A stretch of 64,000 nucleotides of DNA, from positions 81,001,748 to 81,065,747 of the forward strand of contig NC_133935.1 of assembly GCF_031877795.1 (NCBI RefSeq). The letters are read 5' to 3'. Origin of the DNA: Strix aluco. Taxonomy: Eukaryota; Chordata; Aves; Strigiformes; Strigidae. The stretch's first letter is position 1, and each line of letters opens with the position of its first letter. Positions 63,196-64,000 of this stretch are shown here, piece after piece. Under the pieces are notes generated by a model, which worked only from the letters and a program-made list of their open reading frames with translations, made no database searches and was not told the DNA's origin. The translations under genes and the position numbers were made by a program.

Positions 63196-64000
63196 GTGAG
63201 TGATTAGATGTATGCTGTTTTTCAGTATCTAGCAAGAAAACTGGCAGATGTGTAGGCTGCAAACCTGGTATCTATATAGTGCAGGCTGTTGGAGTCATTA
63301 TCCTTAACACCCAGCTCCGACGAGCATGGACTAGTCTTGCGTGCATCTCTACAGTATATGAGTCATTTGCTGCTCTCCTGACTGCACAGGTTTCTGTCTC
63401 TTACTGACTGCTTCCTTCTTTGTCTGTCTTTATGACAAAACAGCCAGCACTGAAAATGGCTCCTATACAACCACCCTGCTAAAGCGAACATACTGAGCTG
63501 TGTCCTCAAAAATTACGCGACAGCTTCCAGGCGCCTCTGGCATGGGTACAGTGCTGTGGTCTCTGCTTCAGCGTGCCACATAAACCATGTGTAGTTTTCA
63601 CCAGGCACTCATTCGGCCTAAAGGCACTCTGGTCCCATGTGAAACACGTTGCCGTTTGGCACTGCTGTGTCAGCAGAGCGGATTAGCAGTACAGCTAACA
63701 GACACACCAAAGAAAATGCTAGGAATAGTCAGTTGGCCTTTCAAGCTAACTATTCAAGCAGCTGCTTTGGAGCAGCAGGCCTGTTCCTGGTTCCTATAAA
63801 ACCAGTTCTCTGGATGCAGTGGATAATAGTATCCCTTGCTGTTGAATCTCCTTCCTTGTAAGGAGCAGACCTCAGCTGACATTTCTCAGGCCTGCACATG
63901 TGTTTGTAGTGTGGTTTTCTTTTAAACCGTATGCTACAGTTCCTATAGTGAGTCTTAATTCAATTTAATTCTTGTCTGACAAAGGTCCTCTTGTCTGTTT

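Larger units (their letters stand above)
35761..64000 (+). other. large first intron(s) of the CpG-island gene, runs off the window
   Basis: From the exon 1 donor to the window end, 28 kb, there is no long coding exon. By eye the plus strand is richer in T than A (one 60-base line at 44,161 has 26 T and 12 A), as expected from transcription-linked strand skew in a rightward gene. I saw no CR1 here, in contrast to the left half. Candidate small exons inside are listed separately. If they are all false, this is one intron of more than 28 kb. Apart from those exons, the MIR-like relics, hairpins and a possible conserved block, I see nothing definable. Confidence 0.6.

Noticed and set aside
1-64000. 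tRNA, rRNA, known microRNA, CRISPR, endogenous retrovirus or bacterial-type system
   Set aside because: I looked for tRNA box motifs, common microRNA seeds and LTR signs and recognised none. The genome is vertebrate, so prokaryotic systems are not expected. A covariance-model search (Rfam, tRNAscan-SE) would be needed to exclude small RNAs fully.

Overview
The window looks like nuclear DNA from a bird. Four blocks are CR1 LINE fragments, all in the minus orientation. Three of them keep the 3' end that reads on the plus strand as an 'agaatcatagaatcacagaa'-type tail followed by 'ggttggaaa...gatcat...agtccaacc', which is typical of avian genomes. There are no operons, bacterial ribosome sites or long ORFs. 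Nearly every open frame above 60 codons is chance noncoding sequence or a strand shadow. The species cannot be told from sequence alone.

Layout. Bases 1-35,080 are intergenic or intronic sequence of ordinary avian type. They hold CR1 fragments at about 988-1,700, 3,110-3,910, 12,318-12,602 and 23,195-23,390, a set of old MIR/L2-like relics, and a poly-T plus GAA tract. That tract runs straight into one plausible coding exon (2,648-2,723, plus strand). From about 35,090 to 36,340 there is a strong CpG island. It contains an NRF2/NF-E2 (ARE)-type site, GC boxes, a GC-rich first exon with a long pyrimidine tract, and a GTAGGT donor at 35,761. This is the promoter and untranslated exon 1 of a gene transcribed rightward. 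A minus-strand donor inside the island suggests possible divergent transcription.

Bases 35,761-64,000 read as the very large first intron or introns of that gene. The sequence is T- and G-leaning by eye on the plus strand, and I saw no CR1 in it. Candidate exons inside are an ATG-free 120-bp exon (37,738-37,857), a weak terminal-type exon (42,673-42,780), micro-exon-sized splice pairs at 54,171 and 61,649, and a 97-bp exon with an open coil-like frame (63,099-63,195). I could not name the gene from these fragments.

Most interesting structure: a 22-bp, 8-nt-loop hairpin with one mismatch at 60,425-60,476, set beside a second hairpin and a 17-bp tandem repeat; a perfect 13-bp inverted repeat at 53,300-53,331; a four-tract G-quadruplex motif at 34,627-34,652, about 0.5 kb upstream of the island; and a relic-free, homeodomain-site-like AT-rich stretch at about 56,640-58,110 that may be a conserved enhancer cluster. 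I found no convincing new multi-gene system. The window is mainly regulatory and intronic.
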